This document shows, one piece after another, positions 32,194 to 43,206 of a stretch of DNA of 64,000 nucleotides. The notes under the pieces were generated by a model. It saw nothing but the letters and a program-made list of their open reading frames with translations. It was not told the DNA's origin and made no database searches. The stretch lies in NCBI GenBank assembly GCA_029953675.1, contig JAMWBK010000011.1, positions 1,054,001-1,118,000 on the forward strand, read 5' to 3'. Source of the DNA: Rhodosorus marinus. Its lineage: Eukaryota > Rhodophyta > Stylonematophyceae > Stylonematales > Stylonemataceae. Made by a program: the position numbers and the translations under genes. The stretch's first letter is position 1. Each line of letters opens with the position of its first letter.

Positions 32194-35142
32194 TCAGATC
32201 GCCTTGTATAATGTGCAGTAGTCGATAATAGTTGGTGTGGCTCCGTTTGCTACAGCGGTGAAGTTGTGCTGCGTTCCAATCGCCTTGAACGTAACCTGTT
32301 TGTACCCCCAGTTGCCATATCCGATGCTCTGAACGTGCTCGTCATTATTCTCAGCGACCAAAGTATCCAACCTCACCACCGAGAGCCCAAGTGAACCCTC
32401 TTCAGTCAAGTAGCACCGGAAGTTGTAGTCCACCCCCTTGACGAGCTTCACTTTCTGCGTAACTATAGACCCGGACTCCAGTTCCAGGGCTCGGTGGTCG
32501 TGGAGTGGCATATCAGCTCTGAAACGGTGGCTCTGCTCAATTGTCCATCCGAACTTGTTTGCGCTCGTTGCCTCCTCAAAGCTCGGATTGATGAACTTCT
32601 CGCTCCCTCCGCTGGGCCTCGGCGGAGGTGTCCAGAGGGTCCTTTCCCGGGGAGGCTTGAACCCATCCGTTCCAATGGATCGCGGGACATTATCAGACCG
32701 GTGAATCGTACAGAGGTGAAGAAACACGCCGTTGTCCTGAACTGTCGGTTCTCCGTTATCGTCCCTCTCCAGTCTCACAGTGTAGAATCCAGCCTTTTCG
32801 ATGCGGAAGTCAAGCTCCGTGCTTCTCCACACAGTGTTCGGCACCGGTTGGGAGTTCCCATTCTTCGCCGCGTAGAAGGTTTGCCCGGACTCAATGATCA
32901 TATTAATCCGACCTCTGAGGAAGCAGTGAAGTCGGTACATACTACCCTCCCTCAAATAGACCGTCTGAGTAACACCCGCACCCTCGTTTTTCAGCTGCAG
33001 AGCACGATCTCCGTATAAGAGGACTGGGGAGTAGACGTTCCTGGTACCGCCGTAGGGTTTCCAAGCAGACGCGCCCTCTCTCCGATCAAATTCTGGATTC
33101 ACTATGATTTGCTCTCCGGACGGAACGTCCCTCCTTCTCGCCAAGACGTTTGCAATCCCAGATGAGCACTTGATATTCTCATCACGACCGCCCAGCAGGC
33201 AGCAGGATCGGCCATCGCACTGGTCGATCTCCAGGACGACGGTGCTGATCCACCCTCCCTCATCAGGGTACTGCAAAGTGACCTTGGGCTTGGAGACAGC
33301 TGTGAGCTTTTCCAGAGGGTACGGAATCACGAACGTGCCAAAGTACTTGTCGCCGTAGTCCCTCATTGGACTCCCCATCTTGGCACTGTATTCGGTCACG
33401 ATCTCGTCGTTGATCCATACGGTAGGTTTCTCGACCAAGTGCGGTTTCCTCGAGTGAGAAATCCTGACGTACGCCATCCCGTTCACACCCGTTGGAATGC
33501 GCCGAAAGTACACGTCGTAGGATTTCCCTGCCTGGATCGCGAAGGGTATCTCTTCAATTTTTTCGCCAAGGCTGGCGACACGATAACTGTAGTGTCTCGT
33601 TCTCTCCACAGCCCCACGCTCGATCACCATCTTCGTCATCTTGAACTCCAACACCGTCATGTCGCCGGCCATCATCTCAATGCTCTTCGGAACCGCCTCC
33701 AAGGTCTCGTTGCTCCACCTTAGTTTGCCCGCGCGCGTAAGACCTTGTGCCTTGTCTGCTGGATATAGGGTTCTCTCGTCGAGCGAAAGCTTTCTGTAGA
33801 CCACCTCCTCAACTTTGGGCGTTCCACGCGGGAATTTGAGCTCCACCGTCGTCGACCCGCTGGTGGCAAAGTTCTGAAGCAATACGTAGCCCTTGAAAGC
33901 ATCCGCAACGGCGTGGACCTTCACGAAGGCATCGTCGGAATAGGAATAGGTAAATTCGCCCTGGACACCCTTGAGAAGCTCAAAGTAGTCGATCAGAGGC
34001 GTCCACTTGACTTTGGCATCGTGTCCATACCCTTCCGTCAACGACCATGGGTATCGATGCTCTCCAGACGCCTGCCTGCTGATCGGGTCCAGCGTGAGGA
34101 AGTTGACGTACTTGAGGAGGTTATCGTGAGTCCTCAGGGAGCTCATAAGCCCTCCAAACGCGTCTGAGAGAATTTTGAAGTCTCTTCCTCCTCGCGGTGG
34201 TGCCGAGTAGACTCCGTTGGTGTCGTTGTACCAGGTCTTGTGGTAGGCTCCGGCCTCGGTGACCATGTAGGGAAGGACCTCCCTCTTACGACCGCTGGTT
34301 TGGTACGTATAGGTCTCCATGAGGTCGAGGTTGGCATCCTGGATAGCACCTCCGGAGTTGTAGATGTGCTCTGATAGAAAGTTGACGCACCCAGCCTCTT
34401 TCGCGCTCTCCAGATACGCTCTCTGTCGAATTCTGAACATGTCAAAGTTTCTCAGATGTGGTGTCCCGTTCGATGCCGACGGTCCTCCAGCCATAACCTC
34501 TGGGTTGGTCTCGGTGATTGCGCTGCAGAACCTTCCACAGATGTTTCCAACTCGTCGCACAACAGATTCCTCCGTCTCCTGGTTGTTGCGGCGCAGCGAC
34601 TTCCACTTGACCATGGGCTCGTTGAAGCACTCTGCGTAGCGAGGCTTTGGGAGACCCTTCGACTCGTCGAAGAAGTACTGGAAATAATCGGCCGCGAAGC
34701 TCGCTCCGAGCTCAATCTTTTCCTCGCTGTTGTGCACAAGCTTGATCTTGTCGGCAACATCGACCACCACTCGCTCGCGAGTGATCATTCTCTTCCGAAG
34801 CTCATCACAACCACGATCGCACACAACCGATTCCACGTTCTTGGCGCCCTCCTCGACAACCTTCTTGACGTTGTAGGGGAATATCTTCTCCGAGATTGGA
34901 CCATCGTTGGATCTTCCGAAATGTACCCCAAGTTCTTCAACGAGATATTCCATCAAATGGATGGCGTTTTTTGGTGCCTTAAAGTCCCCATGGGCGTTGA
35001 CGAATCGCTGCCTACTAAAATCCCGCTTCCCATTCGTATTCAACGTGCTCGAAAAGTCAACCGTAACTTTCACACCGAGTGTAGCCCTGCACAACAGCAG
35101 AGCTACAATGACATACACTCTCCAGTTCGTAAAGTAAGACAT
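32194..35142 (-). CDS. Secreted GH86-like hydrolase with one A/B module pair
   Basis: This 982-residue single-exon protein begins with ATG at 35142 and a signal peptide (hydrophobic residues 9-22). The GH86-like domain shows VNAHG, a Cys pair written CDRGC (108/112, one residue wider than usual), CFNEP with the predicted acid/base Glu175, and VTEAG with the predicted nucleophile Glu296. YPWSL and KGVQGE follow. The hinge reads CCLLGG. One A-type module (about residues 680-835, HLCTIHRSD) and one B-type module (about 850-982, IIDYC) end the protein. It is the nearest paralogue of the 977-aa gene next to it, sharing long segments such as AFGG[22 protein letters not shown]. The extended hydrophilic loops differ, which could tune substrate preference. 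Confidence 0.86.
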   Translation of the reverse strand: MSYFTNWRVYVIVALLLCRATLGVKVTVDFSSTLNTNGKRDFSRQRFVNAHGDFKAPKNAIHLMEYLVEELGVHFGRSNDGPISEKIFPYNVKKVVEEGAKNVESVVCDRGCDELRKRMITRERVVVDVADKIKLVHNSEEKIELGASFAADYFQYFFDESKGLPKPRYAECFNEPMVKWKSLRRNNQETEESVVRRVGNICGRFCSAITETNPEVMAGGPSASNGTPHLRNFDMFRIRQRAYLESAKEAGCVNFLSEHIYNSGGAIQDANLDLMETYTYQTSGRKREVLPYMVTEAGAYHKTWYNDTNGVYSAPPRGGRDFKILSDAFGGLMSSLRTHDNLLKYVNFLTLDPISRQASGEHRYPWSLTEGYGHDAKVKWTPLIDYFELLKGVQGEFTYSYSDDAFVKVHAVADAFKGYVLLQNFATSGSTTVELKFPRGTPKVEEVVYRKLSLDERTLYPADKAQGLTRAGKLRWSNETLEAVPKSIEMMAGDMTVLEFKMTKMVIERGAVERTRHYSYRVASLGEKIEEIPFAIQAGKSYDVYFRRIPTGVNGMAYVRISHSRKPHLVEKPTVWINDEIVTEYSAKMGSPMRDYGDKYFGTFVIPYPLEKLTAVSKPKVTLQYPDEGGWISTVVLEIDQCDGRSCCLLGGRDENIKCSSGIANVLARRRDVPSGEQIIVNPEFDRREGASAWKPYGGTRNVYSPVLLYGDRALQLKNEGAGVTQTVYLREGSMYRLHCFLRGRINMIIESGQTFYAAKNGNSQPVPNTVWRSTELDFRIEKAGFYTVRLERDDNGEPTVQDNGVFLHLCTIHRSDNVPRSIGTDGFKPPRERTLWTPPPRPSGGSEKFINPSFEEATSANKFGWTIEQSHRFRADMPLHDHRALELESGSIVTQKVKLVKGVDYNFRCYLTEEGSLGLSVVRLDTLVAENNDEHVQSIGYGNWGYKQVTFKAIGTQHNFTAVANGATPTIIDYCTLYKAI

Positions 35143-35242
35143 TCTGCTCTAGTGTTCTTCCTACAAACTCGCAGTATGACTCCTTCTGTTGTCCTTGTAG
35201 TCAAGAATACGACCATCTCCTCCAGAAGTCATCCGGGCCCGT

Positions 35243-35251
35243 CCTTTTATG
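35243..35251 (-). promoter_or_regulatory. TATA-like box of the 982-aa gene
   Basis: The minus strand reads CATAAAAGGAC about 100 bp before the ATG, matching the TATAAAGGAC of the close paralogue at 27.11 kb. Confidence 0.4.
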
Positions 35252-37686
35252 CTCTCAGTTCTCAGACGGAGGTCTCCGTACAATGACACAAAAGGAACTC
35301 ATCTTAAGCAGGTTTGATGGTCCCACTTCCGAAGTTCGTTGCTGCTGACAGTATTCGACATCACAATGTTGCTGGTTTTACTAACAATAATGCCGTGCTC
35401 AGGGGTAAAAACCCAAACGGAGCTTTCCTTTCGCACAAGACAAGGCCGTATCAACAAATCATCCTTGTGGACAAACCGTTGTACGGCAAGGATCGCACCG
35501 GGTGATTGACAGCCAAAGCGCAAACGGACTATGGCGTCGTGCAGTGCTCGTCAGCAACCGGGCTGCCAGTGGTTCCACTGGTGGTCTACTAACATAGCAC
35601 TGGGTTGCGTAGTGCACAAACGCTACTGAACTCACCATTTTACAAAAAAAAAAGTCACTCCACATATTCAAGAGCTCCTGATGTGAGCTCCTGACGAACC
35701 CTTCTGCACTGAGAGCCAAGCGCTCCACAAAAAGGTACAAAACGAACAAACCCAACTCGTGCTGGACTCCTATGAAAGAAACTACAGGAAAACTCCATCT
35801 GCTTTACGGATCCGGCTTCAATGTGGTTGTCAAAGATCTATATTTAGTTCCCGCAAACTCATCCAGGCGATTAGACCGGCGTCCTAGTGTAGCCGAGTCC
35901 CTAACGCTGTACTGACAAAACAAAAACGAAAGAAACCCACTGGAGTTGGACCCCTCCGAACGAAGCTCCGGGGGGATGGAGAGCTGCTTCCAAACAGATA
36001 ACCGGGGTGTCGATGGTCTATTTTTAGCTTTGTACCGTTTAACCTCAATTCCCTGTGACAATCAGTCGTTTTCCTCGGCAGGCTATGCACCGATGGGGGT
36101 TGCAATCAACCTTTATTGAAGTTGCAATGAAATGAAAAGTTTGTGCTGAGAGTGACTACGTGGTTTCCAAACCGCAACGGCTTTTTTTTCCCTTCGTGGT
36201 TGTGAACAACTCCTTTTTATTATTCAGTTGTTTTTGATCCCACAGCTTTAGAGGACACGACAAGAGAGCTTTTTTTTCGGTTGGAATTGTTCGTTGAGGT
36301 GACCAATGACGGTTAACTGGCCGGGATGAGGATTTCTTGGTGTTTTCTTCGACGAATCAATGTGAGAACCGTTTACTTGGTTGCTAACCGCCGTCGTTGT
36401 CCGGTGAGTGGCAATGATTTGGATCTGCTATCGACCCACAGACAGCGACAAGCTCATGAGGCCGTGGACGATGCCTGGTAAACGGGATAGGGGAAGGGAT
36501 AGCCACCACTTGAACGACACGAGATGCCTAAGCCATCTTCAAAACGTCATCGAGTCAGTCTTCTACCGGTCCTTTTCAGATGCCGTACCTGAGACTCTAC
36601 AGTGAGAGCACCTCAGCCGCCAAGCGGCAGGCCTTCATCATGCGAAAAGTCTTAGTACAGCATCCGTCCGTCAAATTTTGGATCCTCCCCATCCACCCTC
36701 TCCGTGGCTTATCTCCTTCCTATGCTCTACAAGTTTTATTTAACAAATAGGATCTTGCGACACTTCGTTTTCATCCCAAGAGGTAAGCGTAGACGAGTGT
36801 GTCGTACTGGATATATAGGATATACCATACCCGTAGTGTTTCACCATTAGAAGGGGTCACCGGTGATGACGACAAAGAACTTATGAGGGGGTTCTGACAC
36901 CGTACCAGCAATGGGTCCAACACATCGAGAATATCCGTTTGGCGGATCTCGAGGGAAACATTGCCCAGGTTTGGGTAAGATTAGATTTTTTACCCGCTTT
37001 CGACGTTGAACGTACTCCTTAAAGTCCGAAGACCGCAAACAAATACTCGCATGCGAACATATTTTGTAAGTTGACATGAGTTAGCCCGGAATTTTCGTGT
37101 CAAACACATATCCTTTCGGCGCTAAAACATATAGAAAAGATAGTTAGGCCCCCTTCATCGGGAAAGGCATTGTCCTGAAATAGTGGCCCATATGTATATT
37201 ACAAATTTTCTGATCGTGGGCGTAATTTAACACAATATGAAAATACAAGTCGCGACAAAATCGTTAAAGACTATTATTGATGGTAATAATCTACCATGTC
37301 AAATTATTTATACCTTCTAATTTTAATATGTCTAACCCCTCAATTTATAGCTATTAGTTTAAAAATGACCGAAGTTTGGAGTTCATATATCGTATTGTTA
37401 AAATGATAAATATCCGAAATGCTTTTTTCGTCTCCGACTAATGATTTCCTTCTGAGATATTGAATGAATGGTTAACCCTGAGATATTAACGCTTAATCCA
37501 ACATAATTTTTGCTCGATCAATGTGCGTTACTTATTTGTACGGGTGAGTAGCTTATTTGTATTCTCCCTACACCTATGCTTTCTTTTCTCACAATATTGA
37601 TATCGAATGAAGCAGCGAATTCTTGGAAGAGGGGGGAGTGCGAGGGACTTTGGACCCAGGCGATTACAAGCACCTGTTAAAATGTG

Positions 37687-37756
37687 ACTGTCACCTGGTC
37701 ACTGTCATCCGGTCACCGTCATCCGGTCACCCTCATCCGGTCACCGTCATCCCCGA
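37687..37756 (+). repeat. 14-bp minisatellite, five units
   Basis: The unit ACCGTCATCCGGTC repeats five times, with one to three changes in the outer copies. Confidence 0.85.
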
Positions 37757-37810
37757 CGACGAACGACGAATGATTTTATCATCCCCAGGGCAAGGCCAAA
37801 ACCCGTATAA

Positions 37811-37829
37811 AGAGACTTCCGAAGTCTCT
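37811..37829. repeat. Short perfect inverted repeat
   Basis: The sequence AGAGACTTC, one base, then GAAGTCTCT forms 9-bp arms around a single base. It is too short to assign a role. Confidence 0.6.
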
Positions 37830-39341
37830 TTCTTTGGTTGGGGGATTGAAGGCGTGCTTTGACGTAAATTTTGATGCTCGGTCCTCCGCGCTTCGAATGT
37901 CCAGGTTCTAACCGCGTCAGCGCTTCACTGACCTTCTCCATTTGGCATATTTCGGTAACTTGTGTCGTCAAACTAGGCTGCCCTATCAACAGAACTCTTC
38001 CCTATTCACTATACTCCAAGGGAATCCCGAGGATAGTTCTCGGGAGCGGAAGATGGGGTTATGTCTTCAACCAACACAACACCTCTTTCGCGCTTCCGCA
38101 TCCTCCTGCCGTATAAATCTCGAAAAGCTGTACAGATTCGAGGAGGGTAGCCAGGTCCGCTGGGAGGGTGAGGACGACGGGCTTTCGTGAGCTGAAGAAT
38201 TTCGGGGGTTGCGGTGCTGTTGATACCTTTGTATTCGCCGCCATGTTCAGCAAATCTGCAGACCCAACGAGGAATTCAAATAACCCGTAGCAGGAATGCG
38301 ACTGTTTCATTACATTAGTGGATATCTCAATGACTAGTTCATTAACTGAAAACACCGATCCATTGAGGCAAGGTCGAAGCCCTTTAGCAATGCGCTAAAC
38401 CCTTGAACCCAACTCATCATCATCGTCTGTTCAGAGACGACAACAACCCTGAGAGGAGGCTAGGCGAAAAGCCGAGAGAACGGGTCTCGAAAACCAAGAC
38501 TCCAATAGAACGCCGCTGCCAAGAAGACGAGCACGTCTCATTTCGCTCCCAACCGTCAAGTGATCAGAACGATTGCCTTTTCACCTAGGAAGTTGATATT
38601 CAGAGGACCCCCCGTCCCAGTATGCAGTATGCAAGGACCCATCTGTGCCAATTCTTCTAAATTAATACCAGTTCATCTTGTTCCCATCAAAAACATATTC
38701 TAAACATGTTGGAGATATAGGTACAATATTTCATTTCAATTCTTGAACTGTTAGCCAATAGTATACGTTACGATGCTTATACGCCTTATTCATCACTTTT
38801 CAGTTAGCATAATTAGATGTGCTTATATTTTGATTGCGTAATAATAAATACTGCATTTTCATTCGCGGAAGGGGATTTTGATTGGACTCTGGGCTATTTG
38901 GCCCCGGAGTCAACTGTTCTCCATCGAGGGCCAGGTTCCCTCGGGAGCCAACTTCGTAAGGGAGCAGGCTAGTGATTTCGTCGATTGAGTACACTCTTAT
39001 AGACCGGGAGCTGTCAACCTTATCTCAAATACAAGCAACCAGATAAATGCAAGGGGTTACAAAGATAGTTTCTGTTCACCGCCTTCCCAAAGCTTCCGAA
39101 TGGCAATCCAAAAGAGGTTCCAAGGGGAACCCCTTGGTCACTTTATAGCTACGTCCGAGAATGAGGAACTCCCAGAGATGAGCTGGATAACCGTCCCCAA
39201 GAGTAAACTGTGTGGTACTCGCAGCTGTACTGCATGTTCAATAGAACCGAGATCGGCACAAGCTACTAGGTACGAGTTGTTTTTACAAAAGCATATATAT
39301 AGCATTTATAGTACATTGCTCATGAGTTTTTAGATGTTGAG

Positions 39342-42293
39342 TCAACGGGAGCGATCAGTTACAGCACAATAGTCAACCATACACGGTTCAGATGTCGAAC
39401 GAACGTAGATCTTAAAGAAGTGGATGCCAGCTTTTGCCTCGAAGCTGAAGTGTTTCATTCTCCAGCTCCCTTGGCCGACTGGGATGAAGGGCCCGCCTTC
39501 TTCAAGGGTTTGGAGTACCTGTCCACTCTTCTGAATCTCCATAACGAGCGGGCACTTGTCAAATACGTAGCAGCGGAACTCATAGGTCTGGCCCTTCACA
39601 AGAGAAAAGCTTTGTTCAGCGAGACCACCCGGGTATAGCATCAAACATTGCTCCCCTTCGAGTTGCTCGTTCGCGCGAAATTCTCTCGGACCCTCCAAAA
39701 GCCATCCGAAGCTGCTCTCCATCTCAAAGCTCGGATTTTTGAAGAGATTACGATGCTCCTGCACCCCAACCGGAGGTGTCCAAGCGTTTAGACCTGAATA
39801 CCCCACCGTGGAGGACCCGACGTAAGGCGGGACGGCATCCGCCTTGTACAGTGTACAAGTATCCGCGTAGACGCCGCCACCTTGTAGGTTCGGATTTCCT
39901 CCATCATCACGTTCGAGCATGATATCATATTCCCCACGGTTTTTGAGGAAAAAGTCAATCTCCTGGTTCTTCCACGTCGCGCTGTTGGCCTCGTCAAAGG
40001 TCTCGGCGTGGTTGTAACCGTAGATGACTTTGCTCGTTCGCGGTTCAGGCCAGTTCGAGGAGAAGGAGCGCTCAATCGACATCCGAATACTCCCCTTGAC
40101 GTGACAATGTAGTCGATAGTTGGTGTCCCCCTTCAGGAACACAACCTGCTTCGCAGAAGCGCCCTCATCTATAAATCTCAGTGATCGATCTCCCCAATAT
40201 TGGTCCTTGGTGGTCAACTTGGCCCTTCCGGTGAACTCCCACTTCGAGTCGACGTGCTCGAAGCTCGGATTGTCAAGAACCTGTTCGTTCATCGGAATGG
40301 GCCTCCTGATGCCGGCAAAACTACCGGCAGTGGTAGTCACACAGTCCATAGCGGACTCTCTGCCGCCAAGCAAACAACACGAGCGTCCTCGACACTCATC
40401 AGCCTCTATAACGACTGTGCTTATCCACCCGCCCTCATCGGGGTACCTCAGTGAGACCTTCGGATTTGACCCGAGCTGCTCCAGAGGATACGGAACGACA
40501 AACGTGCCAAAGTATTTGTCGGAGTAGAACCTCTTGGGTCCAGCCATCTTACTGCTGTAATCGTTGATTCGAACGTCGTTTATCCAGAGCTGTGGTGTAT
40601 CTGCCCTGCTCAACCTCCTCGCGTGTGAAATTCTGATGTACGCCATGCCACTAGGACTCACCGGAATGCCCTCAAAGTACGCATTGTATTTCAATTTCGT
40701 CTGGATCTCAACCGGGTACTCCACGACTTGTTCCTTTGCTTCGATTCGAGTCATGTAGTGTCTCGTTCGCTGAACTCTCCCAAGCTCAGTCACAGGATTC
40801 TGGTACTTGAATTCCAGCACGGTCATTCCCTCAGCTCTCAGGGTGATCTTGGCCGGCACACCCGGCAGGGTGGCGTTCTTCCACTTCAGATCACCACCAC
40901 GCTGGAGTTTTTGCAGCAATTCCTCGCTGTTGAGCGGCTTTTCGTTCAGGTAGAGCCGCCTCTCGACAACCTGGCTCACTGGAGGCATGCTGTAGGGGAA
41001 CTTGAGATCAACCACGGTGCTCCCGGAAGTGGCAAAGTTCATGAGCATGATGTAGGCCTTGTTCGCATTCGCCACAGCATGGACCTTGATGTAGGCATCG
41101 TCCGAGTAGGAGTATCCAAAATCCCCTTCAACACCTTTGAGCAACTCAAAGTAGCTGATCAGCGGCGACCACGTGACCTCGCTGTTCTGGTCCCCAACCG
41201 AAAGCGACCAGGGATACCGATGCTCGCCAGAGCTCCTCAGATCGGAGGGGTCGAGCGTCAGGAACGTGATAATCTTTCCGACGTTGTCGTGCGTTCGCAG
41301 GGTACTCATGAGCGCTCCGAAAGCGTTCTGGAGGATATTAAAGTCCCTGCCACCCAGAGGAGGTGATGACTCGTAGTTCTTGCCCTTGTACCAGGCGCTG
41401 TTGTACGCGCCCGTCTCCGTGATGAGGTACGGAATGAGCTCCTGATTGTTCTTGTTGTACCCATAGGTCTCCAGGAGATCCAAGTTGGCATCCTGGACCG
41501 CACCCCCCGACGTGTACACGTGTTCGGATATAAATTTGAGGCAACCGCTTTCCAGCGCCCCATCGATAAAAGCCTTGGTGCGATCCCGCCAGCGCGCGAA
41601 ATTAAACAAGTGGGGTTGTGCCGCGGATTGTGCAGGGCCCCCAACCAAGATATTCGGAAGGGCAGCTGTTGTATGCTTGCAGAAATTACCACAAATCTTT
41701 CCAACTCGGCTGCAGACATCCCTCTCCGTATCCATATCGTCAATCTGCAAAAGCCTCCACTTTACAAGCGGCTCGTTGAAGCACTCGTAGTACTTGGGCA
41801 TGGGATAGCCCTTCTCCGGCGCGAAGAAGTTTTGAAAGTACCTAACGCCAAATCTACTCGCCGCATCGATCTTCGACTGCTTCTTCTGAATAGTCCTGAT
41901 GACATAGTACTTGTTAGTAGCGACGCGATCCTCGGTGATCTTCCTCTTCCTCAACTCATCACAGGAGGGGCACGTGACGCTGTTCACCGCCGCAGTGGCC
42001 TCCTCCTCGAAGATTTCAGGATGGTCCGGGAATGCGTCCGATCCGGAAAGCGGCCCTTCGTTGGAAGCGCGAGAGAATAAAACACCAAGATCGTCGACCA
42101 CATACTCGATCATAGACCTCGCGTTGCTGGACGCCTGAAAATCACCATGGGCGTTTACGAACTTGGCTCTGCTGAACTCCTGTTTACCATTTGTCACAAG
42201 CGTCGTCCCAAAATCAATGGTGACCTCTTGCGCTGCTACCGCCAGAAGTAAAAAGATTCCAAAACAGGTCCATCCGTACATCCCACCCATCAT
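39342..42293 (-). CDS. Secreted GH86-like hydrolase with one A/B module pair
   Basis: The first ATG of the open frame is at 42293; codons further upstream begin with GTG, so I use the ATG, giving 983 residues. The signal peptide (MMGGMYGW, then a hydrophobic run to about residue 21) leads into EVTIDFGTTL. The GH86-like domain has VNAHG, CPSC (Cys pair), CFNEP with the predicted acid/base Glu174, and ITETG with the predicted nucleophile Glu293, then YPWSL and KGVEGD. The hinge reads CCLLGG. The A-type module (from about 666) has an insertion of about ten residues (SFSSNWPEPRTS region) not seen in the other A modules. A B-type module (FRCYVF and MVDYC) ends the protein. It is more isolated in sequence than the pairs on either side of it. 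Confidence 0.86.
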   Translation of the reverse strand: MMGGMYGWTCFGIFLLLAVAAQEVTIDFGTTLVTNGKQEFSRAKFVNAHGDFQASSNARSMIEYVVDDLGVLFSRASNEGPLSGSDAFPDHPEIFEEEATAAVNSVTCPSCDELRKRKITEDRVATNKYYVIRTIQKKQSKIDAASRFGVRYFQNFFAPEKGYPMPKYYECFNEPLVKWRLLQIDDMDTERDVCSRVGKICGNFCKHTTAALPNILVGGPAQSAAQPHLFNFARWRDRTKAFIDGALESGCLKFISEHVYTSGGAVQDANLDLLETYGYNKNNQELIPYLITETGAYNSAWYKGKNYESSPPLGGRDFNILQNAFGALMSTLRTHDNVGKIITFLTLDPSDLRSSGEHRYPWSLSVGDQNSEVTWSPLISYFELLKGVEGDFGYSYSDDAYIKVHAVANANKAYIMLMNFATSGSTVVDLKFPYSMPPVSQVVERRLYLNEKPLNSEELLQKLQRGGDLKWKNATLPGVPAKITLRAEGMTVLEFKYQNPVTELGRVQRTRHYMTRIEAKEQVVEYPVEIQTKLKYNAYFEGIPVSPSGMAYIRISHARRLSRADTPQLWINDVRINDYSSKMAGPKRFYSDKYFGTFVVPYPLEQLGSNPKVSLRYPDEGGWISTVVIEADECRGRSCCLLGGRESAMDCVTTTAGSFAGIRRPIPMNEQVLDNPSFEHVDSKWEFTGRAKLTTKDQYWGDRSLRFIDEGASAKQVVFLKGDTNYRLHCHVKGSIRMSIERSFSSNWPEPRTSKVIYGYNHAETFDEANSATWKNQEIDFFLKNRGEYDIMLERDDGGNPNLQGGGVYADTCTLYKADAVPPYVGSSTVGYSGLNAWTPPVGVQEHRNLFKNPSFEMESSFGWLLEGPREFRANEQLEGEQCLMLYPGGLAEQSFSLVKGQTYEFRCYVFDKCPLVMEIQKSGQVLQTLEEGGPFIPVGQGSWRMKHFSFEAKAGIHFFKIYVRSTSEPCMVDYCAVTDRSR

Positions 42294-42311
42294 GGCGATA
42301 CTAATGCACAC

Positions 42312-43206
42312 CGCTACTTGTCCAACGTCCCCCGCTTCTATCAGGATCCAACTTTTCTAGCACACCTATTGTACATGCTGCTCAGCGAAATTTTGATGTG
42401 CCCCCGCAGCTCGTCTCCTCCACCTGCGACAGCGAGCAAATAAGGGACCACAAACGTATATATATTCGTTCAGTCGACCGTTTGACTTCCAAACGTGACC
42501 AGCTGCGGACCCGCCATACACGGTCAATACCCTCCCGCGACGAAACGATGCGTAAAATCATATTCCTTCCCCAAAAAAATAAATGGGAAGAAGAACTACA
42601 TTAACGGGAATGGCGAGGGAAGTGGAACAAAAAAATTGCATCGTCAATTTCTTCCCTCAAATCATCTGCTGCAAACCAATTTTCCATCAAAACCACAAAA
42701 CACCTTGTAAAACCTCACCACGCCGGAATATACCATGATCACCTTACGTACCCGCACATACCCTCCCAGCCCCGTTTCGCCTGCCCGAAAGACTCACACC
42801 CTAGGCAACGATAATAATCCAATTTCATTCAACTGTGCTGCAACAAAAATTCAAATTTAGTCGAAATACACCAAACAAAAACCAAAAAAATGCCACGCTT
42901 ACCGATCACCCTCCCAATCGCCCCCCTCTCCTTCCCCACCACCGAACAATAGGAAACACTAGCACACCACCAAAACCCGACAGACCTGCAGAAAAAGTCT
43001 TCCGAAGTCTGAAAACCAAAAACAAAATAGGGGAAAAAATGAGTAGCCATAAAAAGCGCCATCATCGCCTCTCATCTTCTTCATCAACAAACTAACGACA
43101 AGCTTTCTCTATAGCCAAAGTAACCTAACCCTCGAGAAGATGCCCTCAACCGGAACATTAGTTTTTTGAAGTTTTCGAAGGGTTTTGTTTTTTTCTAAAC
43201 TTCAAG
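42312..43206. other. Intergenic, no gene seen
   Basis: This holds the TATA-like box near 42.46 kb, then A/C-rich DNA with short open frames lacking motifs. Confidence 0.5.
42457..42464 (-). promoter_or_regulatory. TATA-like box of the 983-aa gene
   Basis: The run TATATATA lies about 165 bp before the ATG at 42293. Confidence 0.35.

Larger units (their letters stand above)
35143..39341. other. Intergenic region, no convincing gene
   Basis: Only short open frames without motifs are seen. Features of note are a 14-bp minisatellite at 37.69-37.76 kb, a small perfect hairpin at 37.81-37.83 kb, AT-rich DNA at 37.2-37.5 kb, and a CATATATATAG stretch at about 39291, about 50 bp beyond the stop of the next gene. 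Confidence 0.5.

Noticed and set aside
42294-42311. Extended N-terminus of the 983-aa protein from a GTG codon
   Set aside because: GTG starts are not expected in a nuclear gene, and the ATG at 42293 gives a normal signal peptide.
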